From contig NZ_PVXL01000046.1 in NCBI RefSeq assembly GCF_002995805.1, positions 62,001-126,000 on the forward strand: 64,000 nucleotides of DNA, in the 5' to 3' direction. The first letter of the stretch is position 1, and each line of letters opens with the position of its first letter. Source of the stretch: Neomoorella stamsii (GTDB lineage: Bacteria; Bacillota; DSM-521; Neomoorellales; Neomoorellaceae). Under the pieces are notes generated by a model. That model saw only the letters and a program-made list of their open reading frames with translations, did not search any database and was not told where the DNA came from. Shown here piece after piece: positions 34,743-43,237 of this stretch. Made by a program: the position numbers and the translations under genes.

Positions 34743-36866
34743 CTACGGTCCCAGTACTTCCAGGGATGGTTCAAAGAACTTGACCTTTATTTTCGTGCCC
34801 GGAGAGACCACCGTTCCCGGGGCAGGGTCCTGCCCGGCCGCCTGCCCGGTCCCTTCCGGTACCAGGCCCAGGCCATAGGCCTCGAGGATTTCCGCCGCCT
34901 CGCTAACCCGCAGGCCGGCAACATCCGGCACCCGGGGCTTCCCGGGATCGCCCTGGAGATACAGGATCACATGGGTGCCCGCTGGGACGACGGCTCCTCC
35001 TTTGGGCACCTGGGCAATTACCTGTCCCCCGCTGCCTTCCACCCGGACCGCCAGGCCAGCTTTCTCCAGTTCAGCCCGGGCCGCAGCCAGGTCACGGCCG
35101 ACAACATTGGGTACGGTAACCGGCGCCGGGGGTTTTTCCAGGTCCTTTTGCTTGCTGTCATACTGGGGCGGTACTTTGAGATAGTGGAGGGCATCGGTCA
35201 TCACCCGCTGAAAAATGGGGGCGGCCACCGTCCCACCATAATAAGGATATCCTTGGGGTTCATCAATGGTTACCAGGGCCACCAGGCGGGGATCATTTAC
35301 CGGCGCAAAACCGATAAAGGAGGCCACGTATTTTCCTTCCATGTACCCGCCGGGACCGGCCTTCTGGGCCGTACCCGTTTTGCCCCCCACCCGGTAGCCG
35401 GGGATATAGGCATTGCGCCCGGTTCCTTCACTGACGACACCTTCTAACATTTCGCCAAGCATCTTGGCCGTTGCCGGCGAGATGACCCGGCGTACCACTT
35501 CAGGCTCGTACTTTTTAATAACATTACCCTTATTGTCCAGGATTTCCTTGACCAGGTGGGGCCGGATCAGCTGGCCGCCGTTGGCCACCGCCGCTACAGC
35601 CGTAATTAATTGGATGGGAGTAACGGCAATGCCCTGGCCGATACCAATGGTGGCAATGTTAATGGGCTTCAGTTCATTCTCGGGAATCAATAACCCCGTC
35701 CCCTCACCGGTTAAATCAATACCTGTTGGTTCACCGAAACCAAAGGCCTTGATGTAATCATAAAAAAGACCGGCTTTCTTCTCTTCCAGTCGCAGGGCCA
35801 CCTGGACAAAGACCGGGTTGCAGGAGTTTTTTACCCCTTCTGTAAAGGACTCGCTGCCGTGCCCTCCGGGCAGCCAGCAGTTAATGGTATCCGGCCCCAC
35901 TTTGATATAGCCAGGATCGTAAAAGCGGTCACCCGGCTTGACGACCCCTTCCTCCAGGGCTGCCGCGGCGGTGATAATCTTAAAGGCCGACCCCGGCTCA
36001 TAGGCATCCCGGACCAGGGGGTTGCCCCAGAGGTTATTGGGGTATTTACTAAAATTATTCGGGTCAAAGGCCGGCCGGCTGGCCATAGCCAGGATTTCCC
36101 CGGTTTTAGGGTCCATAACAATAATATTGGCCTTGCGGGGGCTGGTAGGGCTGGCCATGATTTTATCAAGTTCGCGCTCGGCAATATACTGGATGGTCTG
36201 GTCAATGGTAAGAACCAGGCTGTGGCCATTCTGCGGCGGTATATAACGGTGGGTAGCCCGGGGAATTTCATGGCCCAGGGCATCAAATTCCAGGACAATT
36301 TTACCCGGTTTCCCGGCCAGTTCCATATCATACATGGCCTCGAGGCCTTCCAGGCCCTGGTTGTCGATACCGGCAAAACCCAGCACATGGGCTGCGAGTA
36401 ACCCGTTGGGGTAATAGCGCCGGTTCTCAGGCACCACTTCAATACCCGGTAATTTCAAGTCTTTAATTTTTTGGGCTTTATCAAATTCCACCTGACGATC
36501 AACAAATTCAAAACCCGTGTTACGGGTTATTTTTTCCAAAATTTTATCCGGAGGCATGTTCAGGATGGCCCCTAATTTGACCGCTATTTCCTCAGCCTTA
36601 CCCGAATCCTTTATTTCCGGGGGAAAGGCCCCAATATAGTCGGTGGCTATACTAATGGCCAGTTCATGCCGGTTACGGTCGTAAATAACCCCCCGCTGGG
36701 CCGCTACCGGCATGACATTGAGACGGTTTTCCAGGGCCTTTTGCTGTAGCTCTCCACCCCGGACAAACTGCAACCATGCCAGTCGTAATAAAACAGTTAT
36801 CAGTCCCAGTGCCAAAATAAAAAAAACAAAAGCTAAACGCTTACGTACGTTGATACTGGTCTGCAT
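34743..36866 (-). CDS. spoVD: Class B penicillin-binding protein with two PASTA domains (SpoVD/FtsI type)
   Basis: 707 residues. One N-terminal membrane segment (about 12-30), a dimerisation domain, then the transpeptidase domain with SxxK in YEPGSAFKIITAA, SCN in KNSCNPVFVQ and KTG in VGGKTGTAQKAG. Two C-terminal PASTA repeats follow (VPNVVGRDLAAARAELEKAG and VPDVAGLRVSEAAEILEAYG). It cross-links septal or cortex peptidoglycan with the SEDS protein. PASTA-bearing enzymes at this locus are SpoVD in Bacillus (next to PBP2B); here there is a single gene, so it may serve both division and sporulation. Confidence 0.94.
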   Translation of the reverse strand: MQTSINVRKRLAFVFFILALGLITVLLRLAWLQFVRGGELQQKALENRLNVMPVAAQRGVIYDRNRHELAISIATDYIGAFPPEIKDSGKAEEIAVKLGAILNMPPDKILEKITRNTGFEFVDRQVEFDKAQKIKDLKLPGIEVVPENRRYYPNGLLAAHVLGFAGIDNQGLEGLEAMYDMELAGKPGKIVLEFDALGHEIPRATHRYIPPQNGHSLVLTIDQTIQYIAERELDKIMASPTSPRKANIIVMDPKTGEILAMASRPAFDPNNFSKYPNNLWGNPLVRDAYEPGSAFKIITAAAALEEGVVKPGDRFYDPGYIKVGPDTINCWLPGGHGSESFTEGVKNSCNPVFVQVALRLEEKKAGLFYDYIKAFGFGEPTGIDLTGEGTGLLIPENELKPINIATIGIGQGIAVTPIQLITAVAAVANGGQLIRPHLVKEILDNKGNVIKKYEPEVVRRVISPATAKMLGEMLEGVVSEGTGRNAYIPGYRVGGKTGTAQKAGPGGYMEGKYVASFIGFAPVNDPRLVALVTIDEPQGYPYYGGTVAAPIFQRVMTDALHYLKVPPQYDSKQKDLEKPPAPVTVPNVVGRDLAAARAELEKAGLAVRVEGSGGQVIAQVPKGGAVVPAGTHVILYLQGDPGKPRVPDVAGLRVSEAAEILEAYGLGLVPEGTGQAAGQDPAPGTVVSPGTKIKVKFFEPSLEVLGP

Positions 36867-36905
36867 GCCCTTCGCCCCTCACCGGCGGCCCGCCGGTGTA
36901 GCCTC

Positions 36906-36941
36906 GGCCAGTACTAACAACGGCATAAGTTAGTGCTGGCC
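36906..36941. promoter_or_regulatory. 13-bp hairpin in the ftsL-spoVD gap
   Basis: GGCCAGTACTAAC (36906-36918) pairs with GTTAGTGCTGGCC (36929-36941) with one G-U pair. It lies between ftsL and spoVD and resembles the CCAGCACTG hairpin before murG. No T-tract. Confidence 0.5.
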
Positions 36942-36950
36942 CCCGGCAAA

Positions 36951-37472
36951 CTAACTGTTGACCCTGGCTAAACGTACCGGGTCCAACCAGTTTTGCAGGG
37001 CCCGGGAAAGGGCTGCCAGCCAGGACTGCTGCACAGGCGCTGTTGTTTCAACCCCTTTCCCGGCTGGTTCTCCTGTTGCCACCTGCAGCTGCTGACCCTG
37101 CCCGGCCTTCCCCGGCACATAATAAAGCTGGCCAGCCCGGGGTTCCACCATCCCCAGGCGGGTGGTAGCCACGGCAGCTATCCTCTCCGGCGCCTTTAAG
37201 CGGGCCACCTCTAATTGTAGCCTTTCATTTTCCCTTTGCATAGTATTTATTTCTTGTTTTAGGGCATCTAGCTCATATCCTTTTATTACCAGCTGTACGG
37301 CCAGGTAGGTTTTACCAAAGGCGATGCCAATGGCCAGCAAAACCAGGCCCAGCAAAACAACTTTCTGCCTGGCCCTGTTTTGGGCCCGCGGCCCGGGCCT
37401 TTTTCTCCCCGCTAACTGCTTATGTACCAGGTTTGTTTCATAGGCAAGTTCCTGTGGTGGTGCTGCTAACAT
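36951..37472 (-). CDS. ftsL: FtsL-like divisome protein
   Basis: 173 residues. A basic cytoplasmic region (GRKRPGPRAQNRARQK), one membrane segment (about 37-58), then a leucine-zipper coiled coil (YELDALKQEINTMQRENERLQ, about 70-95) and the conserved RIAAVATTRLGMVEP. A disordered tail follows that is longer than in most FtsL proteins. FtsL forms a complex with DivIB and DivIC. Recognition rests mostly on layout and position between rsmH and spoVD. Confidence 0.85.
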   Translation of the reverse strand: MLAAPPQELAYETNLVHKQLAGRKRPGPRAQNRARQKVVLLGLVLLAIGIAFGKTYLAVQLVIKGYELDALKQEINTMQRENERLQLEVARLKAPERIAAVATTRLGMVEPRAGQLYYVPGKAGQGQQLQVATGEPAGKGVETTAPVQQSWLAALSRALQNWLDPVRLARVNS

Positions 37473-37475
37473 AGC

Positions 37476-38432
37476 TTATTCACCATCCTTTTCCTTTAGA
37501 ACCCTCCTGGCTACCCGGAGCTTGGCGCTGCGGGCCCTGGGATTGGCGGCGATTTCTGTCGCCGCTGGGGTTACCGGTTTGCGCGTAACCGGTTCTAAAA
37601 CCCGCCTCCTGCCGCAGATACAAACCGGCAATCCCGGCGGGCAGGTGCACTGGCCGCTTAGACGCTGGAAGGTTCTTTTCACAATCCTGTCTTCCAGGGA
37701 ATGAAAGGATATAACCCCCACTCGGCCGCCTGGATTTAAAACCTGCTGCAGCTGTTCCATGGCCGCCTGGAGGGCATCTAATTCGCCATTTATGGCAATC
37801 CGGAGGGCTTGGAAGGTCCGTTTGGCGGGATGATGTCCGGACCTCCTCGCCCCGGCCGGAATTGCTGCCTTGATAATGTCTACCAGCTGGGTGGTAGTAG
37901 TAATGGGTGCTTTTTGCCGGGCGGCTGCGATAAAGGCGGCTATACGCCTGGCCCAGCGCTCTTCACCGTACTCCCAGATGATTTGGGCCAGCTTGCTTTC
38001 AGGCCAGGTATTGACGATTGTCGCCGCCGTTAATTCCTGCTCCCGACCCATGCGCATATCCAGGGTGGCTTCAGCCTGGTAGCTGAAACCGCGCTCCGGG
38101 TTGTCCAGTTGATAGGAGGATACCCCCAGGTCAAAGAGGAGGCCGTCGACGGCCCTGAACCCCCTACTCTGTAAAACCCGGACCAGGTCCTTGAAATTGG
38201 CCTGGATCAGTTCTACGGCTGCCCCAAAGGGCGCCAGGCTCTCCCTGGCAGCGTTAATGGCCTCAGCATCGCGGTCCAGGCCGATTAAGCGCCCGCCGGG
38301 AAGCAGGCGGGGTAAAATGGCGGCGCTGTGACCACCGCCGCCAACGGTGGCATCGACAAAGATCTCCCCAGGCTGCGGGTCAAGGAAGTGTAAAACTTCA
38401 GCCAGCAACACCGGCCGGTGAGCATAGGGCAA
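37476..38432 (-). CDS. rsmH: 16S rRNA (cytosine-1402 N4) methyltransferase
   Basis: 318 residues from a TTG at 38432 with GAGGTGG five bases upstream, giving the usual [17 protein letters not shown] start; a GTG at 38441 overlaps the ribosome site. SAM loop [34 protein letters not shown] and the C-terminal [21 protein letters not shown] are diagnostic of RsmH (MraW). It methylates N4 of C1402 in 16S rRNA. Second gene of the dcw operon. Confidence 0.96.
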   Translation of the reverse strand: MPYAHRPVLLAEVLHFLDPQPGEIFVDATVGGGGHSAAILPRLLPGGRLIGLDRDAEAINAARESLAPFGAAVELIQANFKDLVRVLQSRGFRAVDGLLFDLGVSSYQLDNPERGFSYQAEATLDMRMGREQELTAATIVNTWPESKLAQIIWEYGEERWARRIAAFIAAARQKAPITTTTQLVDIIKAAIPAGARRSGHHPAKRTFQALRIAINGELDALQAAMEQLQQVLNPGGRVGVISFHSLEDRIVKRTFQRLSGQCTCPPGLPVCICGRRRVLEPVTRKPVTPAATEIAANPRARSAKLRVARRVLKEKDGE

Positions 38433-38443
38433 GGCTGCCACCT

Positions 38444-38875
38444 CTAAATATCAAAGTCGACAATTTTCTCGGCCAGGGACTCGTACTGGGCCGCCGTTTC
38501 CTGGCAGTACTGCTCCCAAAGGGTGCGGCTCCAGATTTCTACCCGCGTGGAAACGCCCACAATGACCACTTCTTTTTCCAGGCGGGCGTATTCCCGTAAA
38601 TTCCCCGGCAGCAGTATTCTCCCCTGGCGGTCCAGTTCACATTCTGTGGCTCCGGAAAAGAAAAAACGGACAAAGGCGCGGGCATCGGCCCGCGTAAAGG
38701 GCAGGCTGCGCAATTTCTGTTCCATTTCCGCCCAGCCGCTCATGGGGTAGACAAAAAGACAGTTATCCAGGCCCTTGGTGATAACAAACTTTTCTCCCAG
38801 TTCCTCACGAAACCGGGCCGGGATAATCAGCCGTCCTTTATCATCAATGGTATGCTGGTACTCCCCCATGAACAT
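38444..38875 (-). CDS. mraZ: Transcriptional regulator MraZ
   Basis: 143 residues from the ATG at 38875, giving the family start [24 protein letters not shown]; a GTG at 38890 would lie inside the operator repeats. Two SpoVT/AbrB-like halves with the DKGRLIIPA and [14 protein letters not shown] motifs are seen. MraZ forms rings and represses its own operon through GTGGG-type direct repeats. Five such boxes are at 38887-38931, just before the gene. First gene of the dcw operon. Confidence 0.95.
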   Translation of the reverse strand: MFMGEYQHTIDDKGRLIIPARFREELGEKFVITKGLDNCLFVYPMSGWAEMEQKLRSLPFTRADARAFVRFFFSGATECELDRQGRILLPGNLREYARLEKEVVIVGVSTRVEIWSRTLWEQYCQETAAQYESLAEKIVDFDI

Positions 38876-38886
38876 GGGCCTGTATC

Positions 38887-38931
38887 CCACTTTCCTACCA
38901 CTTCATGCCACTATGCCCCACTTTACACCAC
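38887..38931 (-). promoter_or_regulatory. Array of five MraZ-type GTGG boxes
   Basis: GTGG occurs on the minus strand at 38887-38890, 38898-38901, 38908-38911, 38918-38921 and 38928-38931, spaced 11, 10, 10 and 10 bp, one DNA turn each. MraZ of E. coli and relatives binds such direct repeats (usually three or four). They lie between the -10 element and the mraZ start. Confidence 0.8.
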
Positions 38932-38934
38932 ATA

Positions 38935-38963
38935 ATATTCGCCGCCAGGATAAAAATTCCTGC
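38935..38963 (-). promoter_or_regulatory. SigH-consensus promoter of the dcw operon
   Basis: On the minus strand GCAGGAATT (38955-38963), an 11-bp spacer and GGCGAATAT (38935-38943). This matches RNAGGAWWW-N11-RNNGAATWW with no mismatch. The MraZ boxes start immediately downstream. Confidence 0.7.
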
Positions 38964-38971
38964 TGCAGAAA

Positions 38972-39003
38972 AAGAAAAACCCTCCAAAATGGAGAGTTTT
39001 TTC
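38972..39003. terminator. Bidirectional terminator between the MetE-like gene and mraZ
   Basis: ACTCTCC and GGAGGGT (minus-strand reading, one G-U pair) form a 7-bp stem, flanked by TTTTTCTTTTT on the minus strand and by TTTTTT on the plus strand. It insulates the dcw operon from the upstream gene at 39078-40142. Confidence 0.8.
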
Positions 39004-39077
39004 TGCTATAGAACATATTTTCGCCGTTTTTCGGGAGAAAGCTTTCTTTTAGTTGGTCCATAGCCCTCAGGGAACCA

Positions 39078-40142
39078 TCAGGCCATAAGTTCTGCCACCC
39101 CGGATGTTAACTTGTAGATGTGTTCCGCCAGATCTGCATCCAGGACGCCGGTACCGCAGGCCGGGGTCACCAGGGCCTGGCGGTAAAGGCGCTCCCGGTC
39201 CACACCCCTCCGGGCCAGTTCCTCAATTTCACCCTTCAGCCTGGCAGCCAGGCTGGCTGCCGTTTCCTGCCAGGCCTGCTCGTAGGTAGGTACAATCCCC
39301 CAGGCCAGTACACCGTCCCGGTCCAGGAAGGCGGCCACGTCGGGAGCAAAAACCTGGAGAGAGGTAAAGTAATTGTAGGCGTCAAAGCTTAAAATCTGGT
39401 AGCCCGCTTCAAAAAAGACGGGCCATTCCACTCCGCTGCAGGAGTGGGCCCCGGGCAGGCCACCCCCGGCCCTGATCCCCTCCACCACCCCGGCCAGGGC
39501 CTCCACCAGGTCATCCCGCTGCAGAGCTACGTGGGTAGAAGTACCGTACGCGGCCAGGGCCGGGTCATCGACAAATAACAGCACCGGCAGTCCGAAACGT
39601 CCCAGCTCCCGCGCCTGCCAGCAGGCCTGCATGGCAGTAGTCTTTACGATGAGATCCCTTAGCTGGGGGTCATAAAAGGCGCTGCGCCCGGAGCTGCTGC
39701 ATAAATAAAGGCCGGCGGTAAGGGGGCCGGCTACCTGGCCCTTGAGAAACCGGGCTCTACCGGGTCCATCCTTTTCCAGGTATTCCACCAGGGCATAAAA
39801 ACCGGTTCCGGCTTCCCGGGGAATGGCAAAGGCCGCCAGGGCTTCTTCGCTACCAGCCTCGGCCTCCAGGTAAAGGCTGTAAAATGCCGTCAGGTTATCG
39901 GCCCACTCCGGGCTGGCATCGGTAAATACCGGCATTTCACCCGGCTGGTCTTTAATCAATCCCAGGCGCACCAGGGGGGATAAGCTCTGGTAAACGAAAT
40001 GCTCCTGGTGCCCCCGCCGGGGTAACTGGGGCCAGTGGGGTACCAGGGGCATATGCTTGAAGATGAGGCCCAGGGCCGGCCCGGGCTCCCGATAGGGCAG
40101 GCTGCCTATGCCAGCCGCCCAAAAGTTACCAGGTAAAGGCAT
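39078..40142 (-). CDS. UroD/MetE-like zinc-dependent methyltransferase-fold protein
   Basis: 354 residues from the ATG at 40142, which has AAGGAG seven bases upstream; the longer frame is not needed. The TIM-barrel pattern resembles the catalytic domain of cobalamin-independent methionine synthase/UroD: GIGSLPYREPGPAL at the start, KGQVAGPLTAGLYL, LFVDDPALAAYGTS, then GAHSCSGVEW (His233, Cys235) and TPACGTG (Cys329), the His-X-Cys...Cys zinc set. At half MetE length it cannot be a full methionine synthase. It probably moves a methyl group to or from a thiol. Two small genes upstream (ThiS-like, LarA) are co-oriented. A SigH-consensus promoter lies at 40179-40207. Confidence 0.75.
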   Translation of the reverse strand: MPLPGNFWAAGIGSLPYREPGPALGLIFKHMPLVPHWPQLPRRGHQEHFVYQSLSPLVRLGLIKDQPGEMPVFTDASPEWADNLTAFYSLYLEAEAGSEEALAAFAIPREAGTGFYALVEYLEKDGPGRARFLKGQVAGPLTAGLYLCSSSGRSAFYDPQLRDLIVKTTAMQACWQARELGRFGLPVLLFVDDPALAAYGTSTHVALQRDDLVEALAGVVEGIRAGGGLPGAHSCSGVEWPVFFEAGYQILSFDAYNYFTSLQVFAPDVAAFLDRDGVLAWGIVPTYEQAWQETAASLAARLKGEIEELARRGVDRERLYRQALVTPACGTGVLDADLAEHIYKLTSGVAELMA

Positions 40143-40178
40143 GTGGATTCTCCTTTTTCTCATAAGGTACTCCCAGGT

Positions 40179-40207
40179 TAATTCGCCACCGGATGGCCTT
40201 TTCCTCC
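40179..40207 (-). promoter_or_regulatory. SigH-consensus promoter of the MetE-like gene
   Basis: On the minus strand GGAGGAAAA (40199-40207), an 11-bp spacer and GGCGAATTA (40179-40187): no mismatch to the SigH consensus. It begins right after the stop codon of the ThiS-like gene. The -35 could also be mistaken for a ribosome site, but no start codon follows at a suitable distance. Confidence 0.6.
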
Positions 40208-40408
40208 TCAACCACCCTCCATTAAATTGATAACCTCCACCCTGTCGCCATCCTGGAGGCGGTAATCCCAATTTTGCCGTGGTAACAGCTTATCGTTGAC
40301 CGCTACGGTAGCAATGGGAGTCAGCAGGCCTTCCCGGGCCAGCAAACCGGTTACAGTAACACCTCTATCAACCTGGAGTCGTTTGCCATTCACCCATACT
40401 TCAATCAT
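40208..40408 (-). CDS. ThiS/MoaD-like sulfur carrier protein
   Basis: 66 residues ending in Gly-Gly, the terminus that is adenylated and thiocarboxylated in ubiquitin-fold sulfur carriers. The body fits the fold: IEVWVNGKRLQVDRGVTVTGLL and DYRLQDGDRVEVINLMEGG. The ATG at 40408 is preceded by GGAGGGTTGGAG. No ThiF/MoeB-type activating enzyme, ThiG or MoaE is in the window. It might serve thiamine, molybdopterin, tungstopterin or a dedicated pathway; the neighbours do not decide. Confidence 0.75.
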   Translation of the reverse strand: MIEVWVNGKRLQVDRGVTVTGLLAREGLLTPIATVAVNDKLLPRQNWDYRLQDGDRVEVINLMEGG

Positions 40409-40466
40409 CAGTTTATCTCCAACCCTCCTGGTTTTACCCTGGCAAAGAGGCGGACATTAAACTTCA

Positions 40467-40499
40467 TAATTCTCACTTCTCACTTCCAACTTCTCATTA
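40467..40499 (-). repeat. Heptad-type repeat, copy 4 (at the larA stop)
   Basis: The minus strand reads TAATGAGAAGTTGGAAGTGA followed by GAAGTGAGAATTATG, with three tandem GAAGT units. The first TAA is the larA stop codon. Same family as copies at 5401, 13317 and 23011. Confidence 0.6.
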
Positions 40500-41756
40500 A
40501 AGCACTGGTATCGTCGAATTGGCCTTGGGCAGTACGGCAGCTACCCTGGCTCCTGGAAGCTCCTGCAGGGCCAGGTCAATGGCCGCCTGGAGTTCTGGCG
40601 CTTTACGGACCATCATTACCCGGGCCAGCTCGTCGTCTACCCCGCTGCTTACCAGGATTACCCGGGCATGGACCAGAGAGCGGCACCAGAGAAAAGCTTT
40701 ATGGAACCCCATCTGGAATTCACGGCTGCGGAAGGCCGCCATTACTGCTGCCGGTGTGTTACCGGCCCGCATGCCGGCAATAAAGCGATCTTCCCCGGCT
40801 CCTTCCCGGCACTCGGCGCAGAGGATAATTATCCCTCCCTTTTTTACTACCGGTGTGGCGTGATAGAGGCCCTTCTGGGCCTGGTAGAGGTTGATATCCT
40901 TGGGATAGCCGCCGGGGGAAACAATGGCCAGGTCCGCCGTTTCTGGTACGGGCACCTCGCTGACTTCACGGGCCACGGCCACCCCGGCTCGGTGGGCTTC
41001 CAGGTAATGGCCGGCCACAGCGCGGACAATTTCTTTATGGTTGTTCAAGACCACGTTAACGATCAGGTCGATACCAACCAGGCCGCCGATTTCATCAATA
41101 TCCTCCCGGGCCGGATTGCCCTCAACCCGCCCCAGGGAAGCTTCCGGCTCCACCAGGTGGGCATGGTTGGCGCGGATAGTAGCCTCCCCCCCGCAGCCGA
41201 TGACCAGGGACTTGGCGCCGGCGCTGTACCCGACGATCTGGTGAGGGTCAATCATACCTATGAGGATGCGACCGTCGGCCTCCAAGTAGTGACGGTTGAT
41301 CCAGATGGGCGTCCCCCGGGAAGAGGTACCCACCTGGCGCAAGATCCCAGGGGCATAGGCGTCATGGCTGGTCACCTTGATCCTGGCCGCCACTTCGGGA
41401 CCAACAATCAGGGGAAATTCTTCCGGCGGCGCTGGCCGGTGCAGGCCAGCTCCCACCAGGATAGTAATTTGCTCATCTCTGATACCGATGGCGTTTAGTT
41501 TTTCCAGCAGGACCGGTAAAATGACGGCATTGGGTACCGGCCGGGTCAGGTCGCTAACGACAATAACTACTTTTTGGGCGCCGCGTAGCTCTTCTACTCC
41601 CCGGTTACCAATGGGATTCTCCAGGGCCCGGCGTACCTCAGCTTCAGCACCGGTTACCCCGGCCACCTCCCAGGGAGCTATTTCGTGTACCCTTAAACCA
41701 GCCGGCAGTTCGCCGGTCTGGCACCCTTCCCCGTAAGGGACTTTCACTTTAGTCAA
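40497..41756 (-). CDS. larA: LarA-family nickel-pincer lactate racemase-like protein
   Basis: 419 residues from a TTG at 41756 with GGGGGG six bases upstream; the longer frame enters an intergenic repeat. The DUF2088 layout is seen: DLTRPVPNAVILPVLLEKL, LVGAGLHRPAPPEEF, VTSHDAYAPG, and GYSAGAKSLVIGCGGEATIRANH with the Lys and His that hold the pincer cofactor. LarA racemises lactate or related 2-hydroxy acids. The cofactor genes larB, larC and larE are not in the window. The decayed tricarboxylate transporter gene downstream of it in coordinates suggests a former organic-acid locus. Confidence 0.85.
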   Translation of the reverse strand: MTKVKVPYGEGCQTGELPAGLRVHEIAPWEVAGVTGAEAEVRRALENPIGNRGVEELRGAQKVVIVVSDLTRPVPNAVILPVLLEKLNAIGIRDEQITILVGAGLHRPAPPEEFPLIVGPEVAARIKVTSHDAYAPGILRQVGTSSRGTPIWINRHYLEADGRILIGMIDPHQIVGYSAGAKSLVIGCGGEATIRANHAHLVEPEASLGRVEGNPAREDIDEIGGLVGIDLIVNVVLNNHKEIVRAVAGHYLEAHRAGVAVAREVSEVPVPETADLAIVSPGGYPKDINLYQAQKGLYHATPVVKKGGIIILCAECREGAGEDRFIAGMRAGNTPAAVMAAFRSREFQMGFHKAFLWCRSLVHARVILVSSGVDDELARVMMVRKAPELQAAIDLALQELPGARVAAVLPKANSTIPVL

Positions 41757-41819
41757 TTTCGACCCCCCTACTTCAGGCCATAATGGGCACAGTCTACCCT
41801 GAAAATAACCTCGTTCCAG

Positions 41820-41857
41820 GCTGGCATTGTTTTTGCTCGCTCCAAACAAATGCCAGC
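41820..41857. repeat. R2 repeat, palindromic copy D
   Basis: GCTGGCATTTGTTTGGAGCGAGC on the minus strand, closed by its own inverted end (GCTGGCATTGTTTT on the plus strand). It shares the TTTGTTTGGAGCGAGC motif with copy A. It lies in the 203-bp gap between larA and the tctA remnant, where I see no gene. Confidence 0.5.
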
Positions 41858-41930
41858 CCGTTATTTTCATCTTCATCCTTCTTATGGTGCCGCGTTAGCG
41901 GCATGGGTGTCTTAAGCCCGATCAACAATC

Positions 41931-41956
41931 AGGGAAGCCCGCTGTAAGGCTTCCCT
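41931..41956. terminator. Hairpin after the tctA remnant
   Basis: AGGGAAGCC and GGCTTCCCT form a 9-bp perfect stem with an 8-base loop just past the remnant's stop codon. No T-tract follows on the minus strand. Confidence 0.45.
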
Positions 41957-41959
41957 TCA

Positions 41960-43195
41960 TCAATTAGATACCAGACTAATTAATAAAGAGAGGTTTAACT
42001 TTAGTTTGTGGTCTTCCCTTACCTTTTTAATCGCTATCATCAGCCGCCAGTTCGGCCCCCAGCCGCTGAACTGCAGCCACAGGCCCCAGGCAATCATTAC
42101 TACGGCCAGGAGCATAAAGACTGCTACAATGGGCCTGGTGAAGAAAATCAGGGGCGAACCATCGGAAAGAACCAGGGGCTGTTTTAAGGAAGTCTCCAGC
42201 ATCTGGGCTAGGACGGTGGCCAGGACCATAGGCGCCAAGGGAAAGCCCAGTTTGCGCATTAAATAGCCTAGGACACCGAAAATAAGGGCCACCCAAACGT
42301 CAAACATCAAGAAGCGGACACTATAGGCACCGATAACCGAGAACAGGATAATCATTGGTCCTAAAATGGGGAAGGGAATGAGGGCGATCCGAGCCCACAA
42401 CCCCACCAGGGGCAGGTTTAAAACCAGCAGGATAAACATTACCCAGGTACATGCTGGCGATGACCGCCCACACCAGGTCCGGATTTTCCTTGAACAACAT
42501 GGGTCCTGGTTGCAAGCCATACATCATAAACCCGCCCAGGAGGACGGCCAGGGCCGGCCCGGAAGGAATACCAAAGGAGAATAAAGGTACAAAACCACCG
42601 CTGCAGGTAGCATTATTGGCCCCTTCCGCCGCCACCCCCTCTATGTCGCCATGGCCGAAGAGGTGAGGTCGTTTGGAAACCTTTTTTCGGCGTCATAGGC
42701 GATAAAGGTGGTTACCGCCGGGCTGCACCCCGGCAAGAGCCCCAGGAAAAAGCCGATTACTGAAGAACGCAGCATGGCGCCCCAGCTCTGTTTTAAGTCT
42801 TCCTTCGTCGGTAGCCAGTCACGAATTTTATTTTCATAAATCGAGGCTACCGCCCGTTCCACATTAACCAGGACCTCCCCTATAGCAAAGAGGCCGATGA
42901 TGACGCTGATGAAGTTAACCCCTGCCATGAGGGAAACCGTGCCAAAGGTCAGGCGGGCTTCCCCTGTCAGGGGATCCAGGCCAATCATGGCTACCAGCAG
43001 GCCCAGGGCCGTAGCAATGAGCCCCTTTAGCAAAGCCCGCCCCGAAAGGCTGATTACCAGGCTCAGGGCCATAAACATCAAGGAGAAGTACTCCGGTGGC
43101 CCAAAAGCCAGGGCCACATTGGCCAGGCGAGGGGCAAAGAAGGTCAGTCCCACCAGGCTTAAGGTCCCGGCCACAAATGAAGCCTCAATCTATAC
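41960..43195 (-). pseudogene. tctA: Decayed tctA (tripartite tricarboxylate transporter large membrane subunit)
   Basis: Three reading-frame pieces are needed: the first (to about 42650) holds VAGTLSLVGLTFFAPRLA and GLLPGCSPAVTTFIAYDAEKRF; the second holds GHGDIEGVAAEGANNATCSGG and FGIPSGPALAVLLGG; the third holds FILLVLNLPLVGLWARIA to the C-terminus. Frame changes lie near 42655 and 42445. The family's first 110 or so residues are absent; a TAG precedes IEASFVAGT at about 43190. TctA works with TctB and TctC, neither of which is present. The intact promoter at 43238-43266 shows where the original operon began. Confidence 0.88.
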
Positions 43196-43237
43196 TCCCG
43201 CCTCTATTCCGACGTCTGTGGTCTTACCATTGCTATT

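Noticed and set aside
42321-43174. Separate intact small membrane-protein genes
   Set aside because: The pieces align end to end with one TctA protein and are parts of a frameshifted pseudogene.
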